DNA from: an uncultured Schlesneria sp.
Lineage (GTDB): Bacteria; Planctomycetota; Planctomycetia; Planctomycetales; Planctomycetaceae
Assembly: GCA_903871875.1 (NCBI GenBank)
Contig: CAIQIR010000068.1
Span: 62,001-126,000, forward strand
Direction: 5' to 3'
Length of the DNA stretch: 64,000 nt
In this document: positions 56,598 through 64,000 of the stretch, piece by piece
Position numbering within the stretch: position 1 is the stretch's first letter
Layout of the letters: every line of letters begins with the position of its first letter
Notes under the pieces: model-generated
The model's database searches: none
Told to the model about the DNA's origin: nothing
The model's input: the letters and a program-made list of their open reading frames with translations, nothing else
Position numbers and translations under genes: made by a program

Positions 56598-57605
56598 TTA
56601 GGAATCGTGAAGCTTTCTGGGTGGCCGTTGGCCAGTTCGCAACCGTTCATAGAACTCGGTCAGATCGTCAGGGAACGGCATCCGGAAACTCAGATCCTCT
56701 CCCGTCAACGGATGCGTAAAGCCGAGTTCCGCGGCATGCAAGGCGAGTCGAGGCGACTGGCTGTGGTCGTCGATCATTTTGGAGGCATAAGGCTGCCGAT
56801 ACTTGATATCTCCGCAGACGAGATGTCCCCGTTCGGACAAATGGATGCGAATCTGGTTAGTGCGCCCGGTTTCCAATTGGCATTCGACCAGCGAATAGTT
56901 TCCAAGATCTTCCAGTGGTCGGACATGTGTGATCGCCCGCTTGCCGACTTTGGGGTTGTTCACACTGCCTCGTCGCCCATCTCCCCGGTCTCGGACGAGA
57001 TTCGATTCGATGGTTTCTTCGATCGGGTACCCATGAACGATGGCCCAATAAACACGGTGCGCCGTATGGCGTCGAAACTGGCCGATCAGATTTTCTTCCG
57101 CTTCGGCGGATCGTGCCATCACCAATAGCCCGCTGGTGTCTCGATCCAGTCGATGCACCACGCGCAGCACGGGAATTCTTCCGTGTGATTTGCGATTCTT
57201 ACCACTGGCCTGCAATGACCGTCGGACAATCAAATCGGAAACCGCTTCTTCCAGTGATGGCTGCAACCCCTTTTTTTCTGCGGACCAGTTTCGTTCTTCC
57301 GGTCGACGGTGCGTCATCATCCCCGAGGGCTTTTCCACGACGACCAGATGTGGGTCAATGAAAATGATTTGCACATCTCGAGGTTGGGGAGTTGCCAACG
57401 GACGATCGTGTACCGCTATCACATCCCCTTCGTCAACACGACGCGCTTCATTCAGGCAAGGCACCGCGTTCATGGAGACTTGTGATCGTTCGAGTCGCTG
57501 CCGCAATTTCGACCACGACTCGCCGGGAAGAGCGACCCGCAACACTGCCAGAACAGTCTTTCCTGCGAGCTCGACAGGGACAGCAAACGAGACAGGATCG
57601 GGCAT
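56598..57605 (-). CDS. RluA-family rRNA/tRNA pseudouridine synthase
   Basis: The 335-residue protein isomerises uridine in structured RNA. The N-terminal ~75 residues resemble an S4 RNA-binding domain (LRQRLERSQVSMNAVPCLNEARRVDEGDVI). The catalytic core has HRLDRDTSGLLVMAR with the catalytic Asp near residue 149, VYWAIVHG, and ETGRTNQIRIHL toward the C-terminus. This matches the RluA subfamily (RluC/RluD-like). The exact target uridine cannot be assigned. It neighbours the ABC ATPase on the same strand but is unrelated in function. Confidence 0.93.
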   Translation of the reverse strand: MPDPVSFAVPVELAGKTVLAVLRVALPGESWSKLRQRLERSQVSMNAVPCLNEARRVDEGDVIAVHDRPLATPQPRDVQIIFIDPHLVVVEKPSGMMTHRRPEERNWSAEKKGLQPSLEEAVSDLIVRRSLQASGKNRKSHGRIPVLRVVHRLDRDTSGLLVMARSAEAEENLIGQFRRHTAHRVYWAIVHGYPIEETIESNLVRDRGDGRRGSVNNPKVGKRAITHVRPLEDLGNYSLVECQLETGRTNQIRIHLSERGHLVCGDIKYRQPYASKMIDDHSQSPRLALHAAELGFTHPLTGEDLSFRMPFPDDLTEFYERLRTGQRPPRKLHDS

Positions 57606-57781
57606 CTTGAACGACAGACTCTAGAAGAATACGAAATCGAGGATTGTGACGTACTGCATTGTAACAGACCGGTCATCAGATCCCGAAGTCAGTCAGGGTT
57701 GAATGCTCCATCCAAAACCCAAGATTGATATGGACGCGGAACGGCTAGGTCGTGTCGCGAAAGTTGCCCAATCGCCGACAG

Positions 57782-58234
57782 CTACAAGGGGCTTTCCTGT
57801 GAGGCCGGCAAAACCATATCGGCTTTCCAGAAACTGGAAAGCTTCTGCACAATTTCGATGAACTTTGGTAGATCGAGCGGTTTCGTCAAAAAGGCCTCTA
57901 CGCGCAAGTCCCCCAGTTGAGCCTTCTCGCCGTCGCCCGTCATAACCACCACCGGCAGCACTTTCAGTTCCTCGTCGGCCCGAACTTTAGCCAGCAATTC
58001 ACGGCCGTCCATGCCCGGCAATTTGAGATCCAGCAATAACAGGTCAGGATGTGGCGCTGCAGCATACTTGCCTTCGCGCCGCAGAAACTGAAGTGCTTCG
58101 CTGCCATCGGTAAGCCAAGTCAAACGATGTTGGATGCGCCCCTGCTGCAAAGCACCGATCGCGATCCGCGCGAACATCAAACTGTCTTCGACCAACAGGA
58201 TCTCCATCGGACGACCAACTGTGACGTGAGGCAT
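57782..58234 (-). CDS. single-domain response regulator (CheY/Rcp1-like)
   Basis: ATG 58234 gives 150 residues; ATG 58207 (MEILLVEDS) is a shorter possibility. The receiver domain has the acidic pocket LVEDS, the phospho-accepting Asp in LLLDLKLPGMDG (near residue 67), the Thr in VVVMTGDG and the Lys in FLTKPL. No output domain follows. Similar stand-alone regulators (Rcp1-like) work with phytochrome-type or hybrid histidine kinases. No kinase is adjacent; its partner is elsewhere. Confidence 0.92.
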   Translation of the reverse strand: MPHVTVGRPMEILLVEDSLMFARIAIGALQQGRIQHRLTWLTDGSEALQFLRREGKYAAAPHPDLLLLDLKLPGMDGRELLAKVRADEELKVLPVVVMTGDGEKAQLGDLRVEAFLTKPLDLPKFIEIVQKLSSFWKADMVLPASQESPL

Positions 58235-58258
58235 GATGAGCGCTTTCACACGGACAGA

Positions 58259-59548
58259 TTATTCGGGGACCGCAGTCCCATTGTAATCATTGACGGACGG
58301 TTTTCCTGGCCAAAAAATGGCCAACGAGAAGAATGCGAGTAGTGGCAATCCGCACGACATGGCCAGGCCCAGATCGTAGGATTTGGTTTGATCTGCCCAA
58401 CGCCCCAAGATCGGATGCAGCGGAGAAGATGTGAGCCAGGCGAGTGTCCCCAGCAAACCTGTCACGACACCTTGATGTCGGCTGGAAAGCTCTTGACTGA
58501 AAGAATAGTAACACGGGAATAATCCCAACGAGCCCATAGCCATCAACATCATGACGGTGATCAACGCGGGCCCGGCTGGAAGCCAGGGGATCAGGACGCC
58601 GGCCGCGACCATGGTGGCACAAATCCCAAAGACGACCGAACGTGAAGAATGAACGCTGAACCCGGTTCGATGGAATTGCTTGGTCAATAGGCCCGCGGAC
58701 AAACAACCGACGTCGGTGGCCACATAGTAAAAAAACATGATCCACAACATCGTCTGTTCTTCGTATCCGCGGCCTGTCTGTAAAAACTTAGGCAGCCATA
58801 CTCGAAGCAACTGCCAGCAGGCGTTGATGGCGACAACTATGATGACCAGCACCAGAAATTTACGACTGAACACGGCTTTCAGAAAAGTGTCATCGTCATC
58901 CGCGCTTGGGGTGGCCGAGTTGATTTCATCCGTTGATCGTACACGGACCGGAAACGGAGCCAGCTGTGTCGAATTGGTCAGGAAAATCCAGACGAAGACC
59001 CAGATTACGCCCGCTGCACCGATGATCTGAAAGGCAGGTCGCCAACTTCCGGGGGCATCCGTCAACATCGCTCGCATGATCAAAGGAGTGATAATGGCAC
59101 CGATGGCTGCACCGCTCTGCAAAATGCTGTTGCCCAAGGCACGACTTTCTGGCGGCAGCAGTCGATGTGTCGTCTTCAGAGCACAGGGCCAATGTCCCGA
59201 TTCAAATAGCCCCAGAAACATGCGACACAACAATAGGCCCGTGAAGGTTTCGACGAACCCGGTGAGGAACCCCATCAATGACCAGAGAAACAAAACAATC
59301 GGATACAGCCAGCGAACATTGGTTCGATCGGCGATAAACCCGAATATCAAGGCTCCGCTTGCGAAGGCCAGGCCGAACGCGGTTTCAATCCACCCATACT
59401 GCTCATCCAGAAGCTGGAATTCTGTCGTGATCCTCTTCGAGACGGTCGACAATGTCATCCGATCCATGTAGTTGATCAAACTGGCGCACAGTAGGAGTCC
59501 GCAAATCCACCATGTCAAGGAATTGCGAGAGGCCGGCGCTGATGACAT
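58259..59548 (-). CDS. MFS transporter, anion:cation symporter (ExuT/GudP-like)
   Basis: The 429-residue protein has about 12 hydrophobic helices and a central loop (residues ~205-225, rich in Asp/Ser). The N-terminal block LINYMDRMTLSTVSKRI and GWIETAFGLAFASGALIFGFIADR match the ACS family that imports hexuronates, glucarate or related organic anions. LCRMFLGLFESGHWPCALKTTHRLLP (key FLGLFESGHWP) is the conserved motif after helix 4. Substrate is likely a sugar acid but cannot be fixed. It is adjacent to a response regulator on the same strand, possibly by chance. Confidence 0.9.
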   Translation of the reverse strand: MSSAPASRNSLTWWICGLLLCASLINYMDRMTLSTVSKRITTEFQLLDEQYGWIETAFGLAFASGALIFGFIADRTNVRWLYPIVLFLWSLMGFLTGFVETFTGLLLCRMFLGLFESGHWPCALKTTHRLLPPESRALGNSILQSGAAIGAIITPLIMRAMLTDAPGSWRPAFQIIGAAGVIWVFVWIFLTNSTQLAPFPVRVRSTDEINSATPSADDDDTFLKAVFSRKFLVLVIIVVAINACWQLLRVWLPKFLQTGRGYEEQTMLWIMFFYYVATDVGCLSAGLLTKQFHRTGFSVHSSRSVVFGICATMVAAGVLIPWLPAGPALITVMMLMAMGSLGLFPCYYSFSQELSSRHQGVVTGLLGTLAWLTSSPLHPILGRWADQTKSYDLGLAMSCGLPLLAFFSLAIFWPGKPSVNDYNGTAVPE

Positions 59549-59700
59549 GCGGTGGAATCCTTAACAAAGGGACGAAAGTCAAAGGAAAAAAGAAACACGA
59601 ACCTCACGAAATCACGGCGTCTGCGTCCCGGTAATGGCGGCTATCCAGGTGCCCAACGGCTGTCAGGGGGGGTATCAACAGTTCCCAAGCCGTGATCAGG

Positions 59701-60306
59701 TTACCTCATGGAAAAATTCTCTAACAACTTCAAGCCAACTTTCTGGCTCTTTTCGGGGTGGAACTGCGTCGCGAACAGGTTTCCACGTGCGATCATCGAG
59801 GTAAAGTTCACCCCATAGCTCGTGCGCGCGGCGATCACTGATTCGTCCTGAGGTCGGACGTAATAGCTGTGAACAAAGTAGACCGAGGCATCCGTTGGTA
59901 ATCCGGTCAGCAAGGGGGATGGTCCCGTCAGTTCCAGGTTGTTCCAGCCCATATGCGGAACCTTCAGGTCGGGCAGGGATGGAAAGCGAACGACGTCGCC
60001 CGCGATGACGCCCAATCCCTGCCATTCGCCATCTTCAAAACTCACATCGAACAACAATTGCAGTCCGAGGCAGATCCCCAGAAACGGTTTGTCCTGGCGA
60101 ATGTGCTCACGGATGGGCTCCACCAATTCCAAACGTCGCAATTCGTGAATCGCATCCCGAAAAGCTCCGACGCCTGGTAAGACGAGCTTTTCCGCCGAGG
60201 CAATTTGTTCAGGCGATGTCACAATCTCGGCAGCGATACCAAGTTTCTCGAAGGCCTTCTGGACGCTTCGAAGGTTGCCCATTCCGTAGTCGACGATTCT
60301 GATCAT
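59701..60306 (-). CDS. hisH: imidazole glycerol phosphate synthase, glutaminase subunit
   Basis: Class I glutamine amidotransferase that feeds ammonia to HisF in histidine synthesis. The 201-residue protein starts [15 protein letters not shown]. The nucleophile Cys is in [13 protein letters not shown] (near residue 77) and the His-Glu pair in [11 protein letters not shown] near the C-terminus. IMARGNLF and the C-terminal LLENFSMR are typical. Other his genes (hisI-hisG) lie 31 kb away on the same strand; hisF and hisA are not in the window. Confidence 0.95.
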   Translation of the reverse strand: MIRIVDYGMGNLRSVQKAFEKLGIAAEIVTSPEQIASAEKLVLPGVGAFRDAIHELRRLELVEPIREHIRQDKPFLGICLGLQLLFDVSFEDGEWQGLGVIAGDVVRFPSLPDLKVPHMGWNNLELTGPSPLLTGLPTDASVYFVHSYYVRPQDESVIAARTSYGVNFTSMIARGNLFATQFHPEKSQKVGLKLLENFSMR

Positions 60307-60426
60307 AATCTAACTCAAGTTTGTCCCTGGTCCGGAAAGCCAATTCGATGGCGTTGCAACTTTATCAACCAACATCGCCTCGAGGCATTGGATCGGACAC
60401 CGTAACGGCAGTGCGGTTCGGAAAAG

Positions 60427-61914
60427 TCATGTCGCAAAGCGCCGCGCGAGCTCGACCAATGTCTTGACCATGTGTCCAGTGGCGCCAGCTTCGCGATGCG
60501 GCTTATTCGATGACGCGAAAGCGGGCCCCGCGATATCCAGGTGGACCCACGGTTTACCGCCGACAAAATGCTGCAAGAACCGGGCGGCGGTGATGGCTCC
60601 GCCCCAGCGTCCACCAGTGTTCTTAATGTCGCCGACATCGCCTTTGATTAAGTCTTCGTACAAATCCCACATCGGCAATTGCCAGACATCTTCGCCCGTT
60701 GCCTTGGCAGAAGCCAACACGGTGTCGCACCAGGATTGATTGTTCGTAAAGGCACCAGACACGTCCTCACCCAGAGCGACCACACAGGCACCTGTCAGTG
60801 TCGCTAAGTCCACAAATCGATCGACTCCCGCGTCGACCGCATAGCTCAGAACATCGGCAAGTACCAGGCGCCCTTCGGCATCCGTGTTCAAAACCTCGAT
60901 TGTGACACCATTTCGAGCCGTCAGGATATCACCCAGCTTGAACGCCGATCCTCCAGGCATGTTTTCAACCAGCCCCATGTAGCCTACGACGTTCACCGGC
61001 AGCTTAAGTCGAGCGATTGCCGACATTGCGCCCAATACGGTGGCTGCTCCGGCCATGTCGCATTTCATCGTCAGCATGCCGTCAGTCGGCTTAAGCGACA
61101 GGCCACCGCTGTCAAAAGTGACACCTTTGCCAACCAGCGCCAGTCGAGGGGCGTTCGGACCGCCGCCGTTATGCTCGACAATCACCATGCAAGGCGGCTG
61201 TGGACTTCCCTGGGCCACTGCCAACATTGATCGCATTCGTTCTTGTTCGAGTCGTTGCTGGTCAAGTACCTCAATTCGCAGGTCACAGTCCGCAGCGACG
61301 GTACGAGCACGCTCGGCGAACCCCAGCGGGGTAATTTCTTGCGGCGGTCGATTGACAAGATCACGAGTCAGATTAATTGCCTGTCCCAGAATTCGTCCGC
61401 GGTCCATCGCGGCGTCCAGTGCAGCCTCCGGCCCGGACGCGGCGATTTGCAAACAGGCAAAAGGATGTCGACCGCGTTCGGTGCGAAACAAATCTTGCCC
61501 GAGCGAGCCAACCATGCCGCAAGTTGTGGCCGCAGTGACAATCTCTTCGGGCGAAACGGTGCCAATCGCTTCGGACGGCACGACGAAAGCCACGCGCGTC
61601 TCTGGTTTGTCGGAAATCATCCGACTGGCGGTCATCAGCGCTTTGTCGAGTCGAGCCAGCGTCAACTCCTTAGCGACACCCAGACCGACAAATAGAATGC
61701 GGCTGGCGCCAATTCCGGTTATCCCACGTAACGGCAAGGTCCCGGCTAATTTTCCCGTCAGATCCCCCAGAGACTTGAGCCGACCGACGATGCCACCGAG
61801 AGCCTGATCGAGTTGGGTCAACCAGGCTGGTAGGTCGGTCGATTCGATCACGGGAACAATCAGCCAGTCTGCTTCGACCTCAGTCCATGGTTTGTCGGTT
61901 CGGCGAATCTCCAT
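60427..61914 (-). CDS. pepA: leucyl aminopeptidase (cytosol aminopeptidase)
   Basis: ATG 61914 gives 495 residues, the usual PepA length; the open frame continues upstream but lacks a site, while AAGGA lies ahead of this ATG. This di-zinc M17 peptidase removes N-terminal residues. The catalytic core has VGKGVTFDSGGLSLKP with Lys near residue 263, MKCDMAGAA, and NTDAEGRLVLADVL near 342, the family signature carrying metal ligands. DLATLTGACVVALG follows. The N-terminal macro-like domain is present. In some bacteria PepA also binds DNA; nothing here tests that. Confidence 0.94.
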   Translation of the reverse strand: MEIRRTDKPWTEVEADWLIVPVIESTDLPAWLTQLDQALGGIVGRLKSLGDLTGKLAGTLPLRGITGIGASRILFVGLGVAKELTLARLDKALMTASRMISDKPETRVAFVVPSEAIGTVSPEEIVTAATTCGMVGSLGQDLFRTERGRHPFACLQIAASGPEAALDAAMDRGRILGQAINLTRDLVNRPPQEITPLGFAERARTVAADCDLRIEVLDQQRLEQERMRSMLAVAQGSPQPPCMVIVEHNGGGPNAPRLALVGKGVTFDSGGLSLKPTDGMLTMKCDMAGAATVLGAMSAIARLKLPVNVVGYMGLVENMPGGSAFKLGDILTARNGVTIEVLNTDAEGRLVLADVLSYAVDAGVDRFVDLATLTGACVVALGEDVSGAFTNNQSWCDTVLASAKATGEDVWQLPMWDLYEDLIKGDVGDIKNTGGRWGGAITAARFLQHFVGGKPWVHLDIAGPAFASSNKPHREAGATGHMVKTLVELARRFAT

Positions 61915-62309
61915 CGCGTCCGTTGTCCTTTTCAAGGAATAAGTTACACCGTCGATCCATTTTGCGCCGGATATCACACCGTCGCGAACCGTATTCAATG
62001 CGAAATCCCACTCTTTCACAAGCCGCGCAGCCCCGACTTCACCCAAAGAACCGTGAGCGATCCCAGAGCTGAAGACCGATGAGGGACCGAATTGGTAGAC
62101 GCAAGCAATTCATCGCTCGACGGCGACCACCTTCGTGGTCATGTGATTCGCCGAAACAACAACTCTCGAAATCGCCGTAAAAACCCTGCTGAAAAATCGA
62201 TTCGGCCCGCTTTCTTCTCTTAAACCATAGTCATTTTGCGTGCGGCTTCGTGTTGATTGACGCAGTGGTCTTTGAGGCTTCATTCGTTGGCGAACGTGTT
62301 GAACGGCGC
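61915..62309. other. intergenic region between pepA and ABC-type membrane gene
   Basis: These ~395 bases contain no supported gene. A 13-base match to the D-arm of tRNA-Leu (AATTGGTAGACGC) occurs near 62093-62105 but no cloverleaf can be formed. The region should carry the pepA promoter. Confidence 0.4.
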
Positions 62310-63914
62310 TCAACTGACCAGAGTCATTCCAGGGTCGAATCGATCGAAAGCTGCAGTGAGAATCGGAATCAATGCAATGCATTCGATCACCATGACCACC
62401 AAGGCTGGCACAGCGCACGCAATCGGTGATTGCCAGAACAGAGCGCCCGGCAGTGTCGCGATGGCGATCATCGAGATCGCGAGACCAATCAACGCCATCT
62501 TGAATGTCATGAAAATCATCTGTTTGCCAGCATTTTGAAAGTCCCCTGGCGCCCCTTTTCCCAGACGCGTCGGATAGACATAGAACACCAGCTTGTCGAT
62601 CCCAAATAAGAGGAAATTCATCGGCAACATCGCGACCGTCGTGAACAGCAACCAACCATCGAAGCTTGGAAAGAAGCAGAACTCGATGGTGACGAATAGC
62701 AACTGAATGATCGACAATAGGATCGGAATTCCGATCAACTCACCCAGCACAATCGATCTCGAGGGAATGGGAAGTGACTTGAGGTATCCCACTTGTTCGA
62801 TTTCATTTTGCCACGTCAGGCTGACGAGAAGGCTCAAATAGGTCATGCCGCCGACACCCGCCCAAGGTGATCCGAGGAAGCAGACCAACCCCGCTACGAA
62901 AACGACCGCACCGCCAAGGAGCCAAATCAATTGATTCGATGATCGAAACAAGGTCGTCAATCGCTCCCAAGCGACGGGGCCGATTCCCTGCCAAAAGGGG
63001 AACATCGGAATTCGGCGTCGAGCAACAGCTGAAGTTGCTCCGAACGCTTGCCAGACTCCCTTCGTTCGCATCAGCCTCAGGCGGGTGGTCATCTTTTCCG
63101 TGATCGCCAGAGACGCTTCGAGGGACAGTGCATCCAATCGAATGGCGAAAAGCCGTAACAGAAGATCGATCACCAGCAGAATCGACGCTGCAGGCAGAAA
63201 CGTCACCCAGTCCGGGGCAAATATGGCCCAGGCAAATACACGAAATGGTGCCAGAATCAAAATCGCTTTTGTCGATTCCACAAAATGCTTCTCGTAATCT
63301 TTGAGATTCACCCCGGAGCACGATTGCCAGATCTGGTTTGCAGCGATCAGTACAATGGCACCGACGAATAACCCAAACGACAACCGGATTAGCAGATGGA
63401 ATTTGAGTCGCAGGATTTGTCGGACAAACGCCACAGTCATTGTCAAAAGCTGCAGGAATGACATCGTTAGCACCATCGCGATCCAACTGGGTACCGCCAT
63501 TTTCAGTTCTGAGTTGGCGAGGAACGTCAGACCGAACGAGATACCGACGATGGCAATTTGGCCTTTCACGAGGGCATACAATAGTAGCTGCTTGCGGTCG
63601 AGGGGGGCGGGAAACAAAAACGCCACTTCGCTGGCAGTGAAATAAACGACGGCATCGCCGGTGGAAAAGATCATGCTATAGCAAGTGAAAAGAAAGAGTC
63701 CGACCACCAGCAGCGATTCAAGCAGCCCGGGAACTTGCACTGATTGAGTAGCCATTGAACCGGCGAAAAAGAAACTGATTTTCTGATAGGCGATGAGGGC
63801 GACGATGAACGTCAGTTGGAACATTCCGCGAAATGTCCGAAGACTACGACGAAATTGGCGAAACCAACCGCAGAATTGCATTCGAGTCAGCATCCACAGA
63901 GCTGGATGAAACAT
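62310..63914 (-). CDS. large ABC-exporter-type membrane protein
   Basis: ATG 63914 (MFHPALWMLTRMQFCGWF) gives 534 residues, but the frame is open to the right edge of the window, so a longer protein cannot be excluded. It has many hydrophobic segments in two sets, with charged loops such as SLEASLAITEKMTTRLR. It resembles the putative ABC exporter/ABC-2 permease proteins common in planctomycetes, with the usual motif ASEVAFLFPAPLDRKQLLLYALVKGQ near residue 100 (key AFLFPAPLDRKQLL). The ATPase partner would lie outside the window. Substrate unknown. Confidence 0.75.
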   Translation of the reverse strand: MFHPALWMLTRMQFCGWFRQFRRSLRTFRGMFQLTFIVALIAYQKISFFFAGSMATQSVQVPGLLESLLVVGLFLFTCYSMIFSTGDAVVYFTASEVAFLFPAPLDRKQLLLYALVKGQIAIVGISFGLTFLANSELKMAVPSWIAMVLTMSFLQLLTMTVAFVRQILRLKFHLLIRLSFGLFVGAIVLIAANQIWQSCSGVNLKDYEKHFVESTKAILILAPFRVFAWAIFAPDWVTFLPAASILLVIDLLLRLFAIRLDALSLEASLAITEKMTTRLRLMRTKGVWQAFGATSAVARRRIPMFPFWQGIGPVAWERLTTLFRSSNQLIWLLGGAVVFVAGLVCFLGSPWAGVGGMTYLSLLVSLTWQNEIEQVGYLKSLPIPSRSIVLGELIGIPILLSIIQLLFVTIEFCFFPSFDGWLLFTTVAMLPMNFLLFGIDKLVFYVYPTRLGKGAPGDFQNAGKQMIFMTFKMALIGLAISMIAIATLPGALFWQSPIACAVPALVVMVIECIALIPILTAAFDRFDPGMTLVS

Positions 63915-64000
63915 GATTAGCGCCTGAGAGAAAATGGTTTCGACGTTCCGAGCGAAGGCAATCAACTGATCGCAGGGGCTGGGATTTTGAGCGAAAAGTT

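Noticed and set aside
61040-61807. 255-codon + strand ORF
   Set aside because: Antisense to pepA.
62093-62105. tRNA-Leu-like string AATTGGTAGACGC
   Set aside because: No D-stem partner, anticodon arm or T arm could be found around it; probably chance.
62110-62655. 181-codon reverse ORF
   Set aside because: Out of frame within the membrane protein gene at 62310-63914.

Overview
The window looks like a chromosomal segment of a planctomycete (Planctomycetales-type). No rRNA is present, so this rests on gene content: a DUF1501 protein, a twin-arginine Gfo/Idh/MocA oxidoreductase, a DUF1598-like exported protein, a giant repeat protein with an N-terminal LExRxML-type motif, an aspartate kinase with a doubled regulatory half, and a sigma factor with extra helix-turn-helix domains. 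Base composition is moderate and even. I saw no transposase, phage gene, CRISPR array or integration scar. About 52 protein genes, one tRNA and several hairpin terminators can be supported. Gene order is mostly short operons and single genes on both strands.

Layout. 0-4.5 kb: DUF1501 C-terminus, a small membrane protein, an exported isochorismatase-fold hydrolase, a secreted-type oxidoreductase and folP. 4.5-9.3 kb: one reverse-strand gene for a ~1600-residue repeat protein. 10-16 kb: fatty acid desaturase, tyrA, a PurS-PurL type FGAM synthase and a membrane-anchored 2OG-Fe(II) oxygenase. 16-19 kb: rsgA, tRNA-Glu, csrA, mutM. 19-24.3 kb: DUF1598-like protein, purU, a GNA1-like acetyltransferase and the unusual sigma factor. 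24.3-30.9 kb: an unexplained ~0.8 kb stretch, then queD, yqgE, a membrane-anchored guanyl-specific ribonuclease, hisG, hisI, an RraA-like protein and a beta-helix protein. 31-36.6 kb: a nitrogen-control block (glnD, two PII genes, amtB) on one strand. 36.7-46.6 kb: prepilin peptidase, a frameshifted DUF2071 gene, a PfkB kinase, an SDR protein, a HEAT-repeat protein, a PQQ-type beta-propeller and class II fructose-bisphosphate aldolase. 46.9-54.5 kb: DUF5009-like acyltransferase, aspartate kinase, two SPFH proteins and a CocE-type hydrolase. 54.6-64 kb: fused peptide-ABC ATPases, RluA-type pseudouridine synthase, response regulator, MFS transporter, hisH, pepA and a large ABC-type membrane protein reaching the right edge.

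How genes work together. The clearest functional unit is nitrogen sensing. AmtB imports ammonium, and the two PII proteins both keep Tyr51, the residue GlnD uridylylates. glnD lies just downstream in the same direction. A site with exact GG-N10-GC sigma-54 spacing sits ~110 bp before amtB, and all three amtB/PII genes are best read from GTG starts. Histidine genes are split (hisI-hisG at 27-28 kb, hisH at 60 kb). Most other neighbours are housekeeping genes without an obvious shared pathway.

The strongest candidates for something unusual are the sigma factor with three extra DNA-binding domains and no region 3, the sigma-54/PII/AmtB block, the giant repeat protein, and the membrane-anchored RNase Sa-like enzyme without a recognisable inhibitor.
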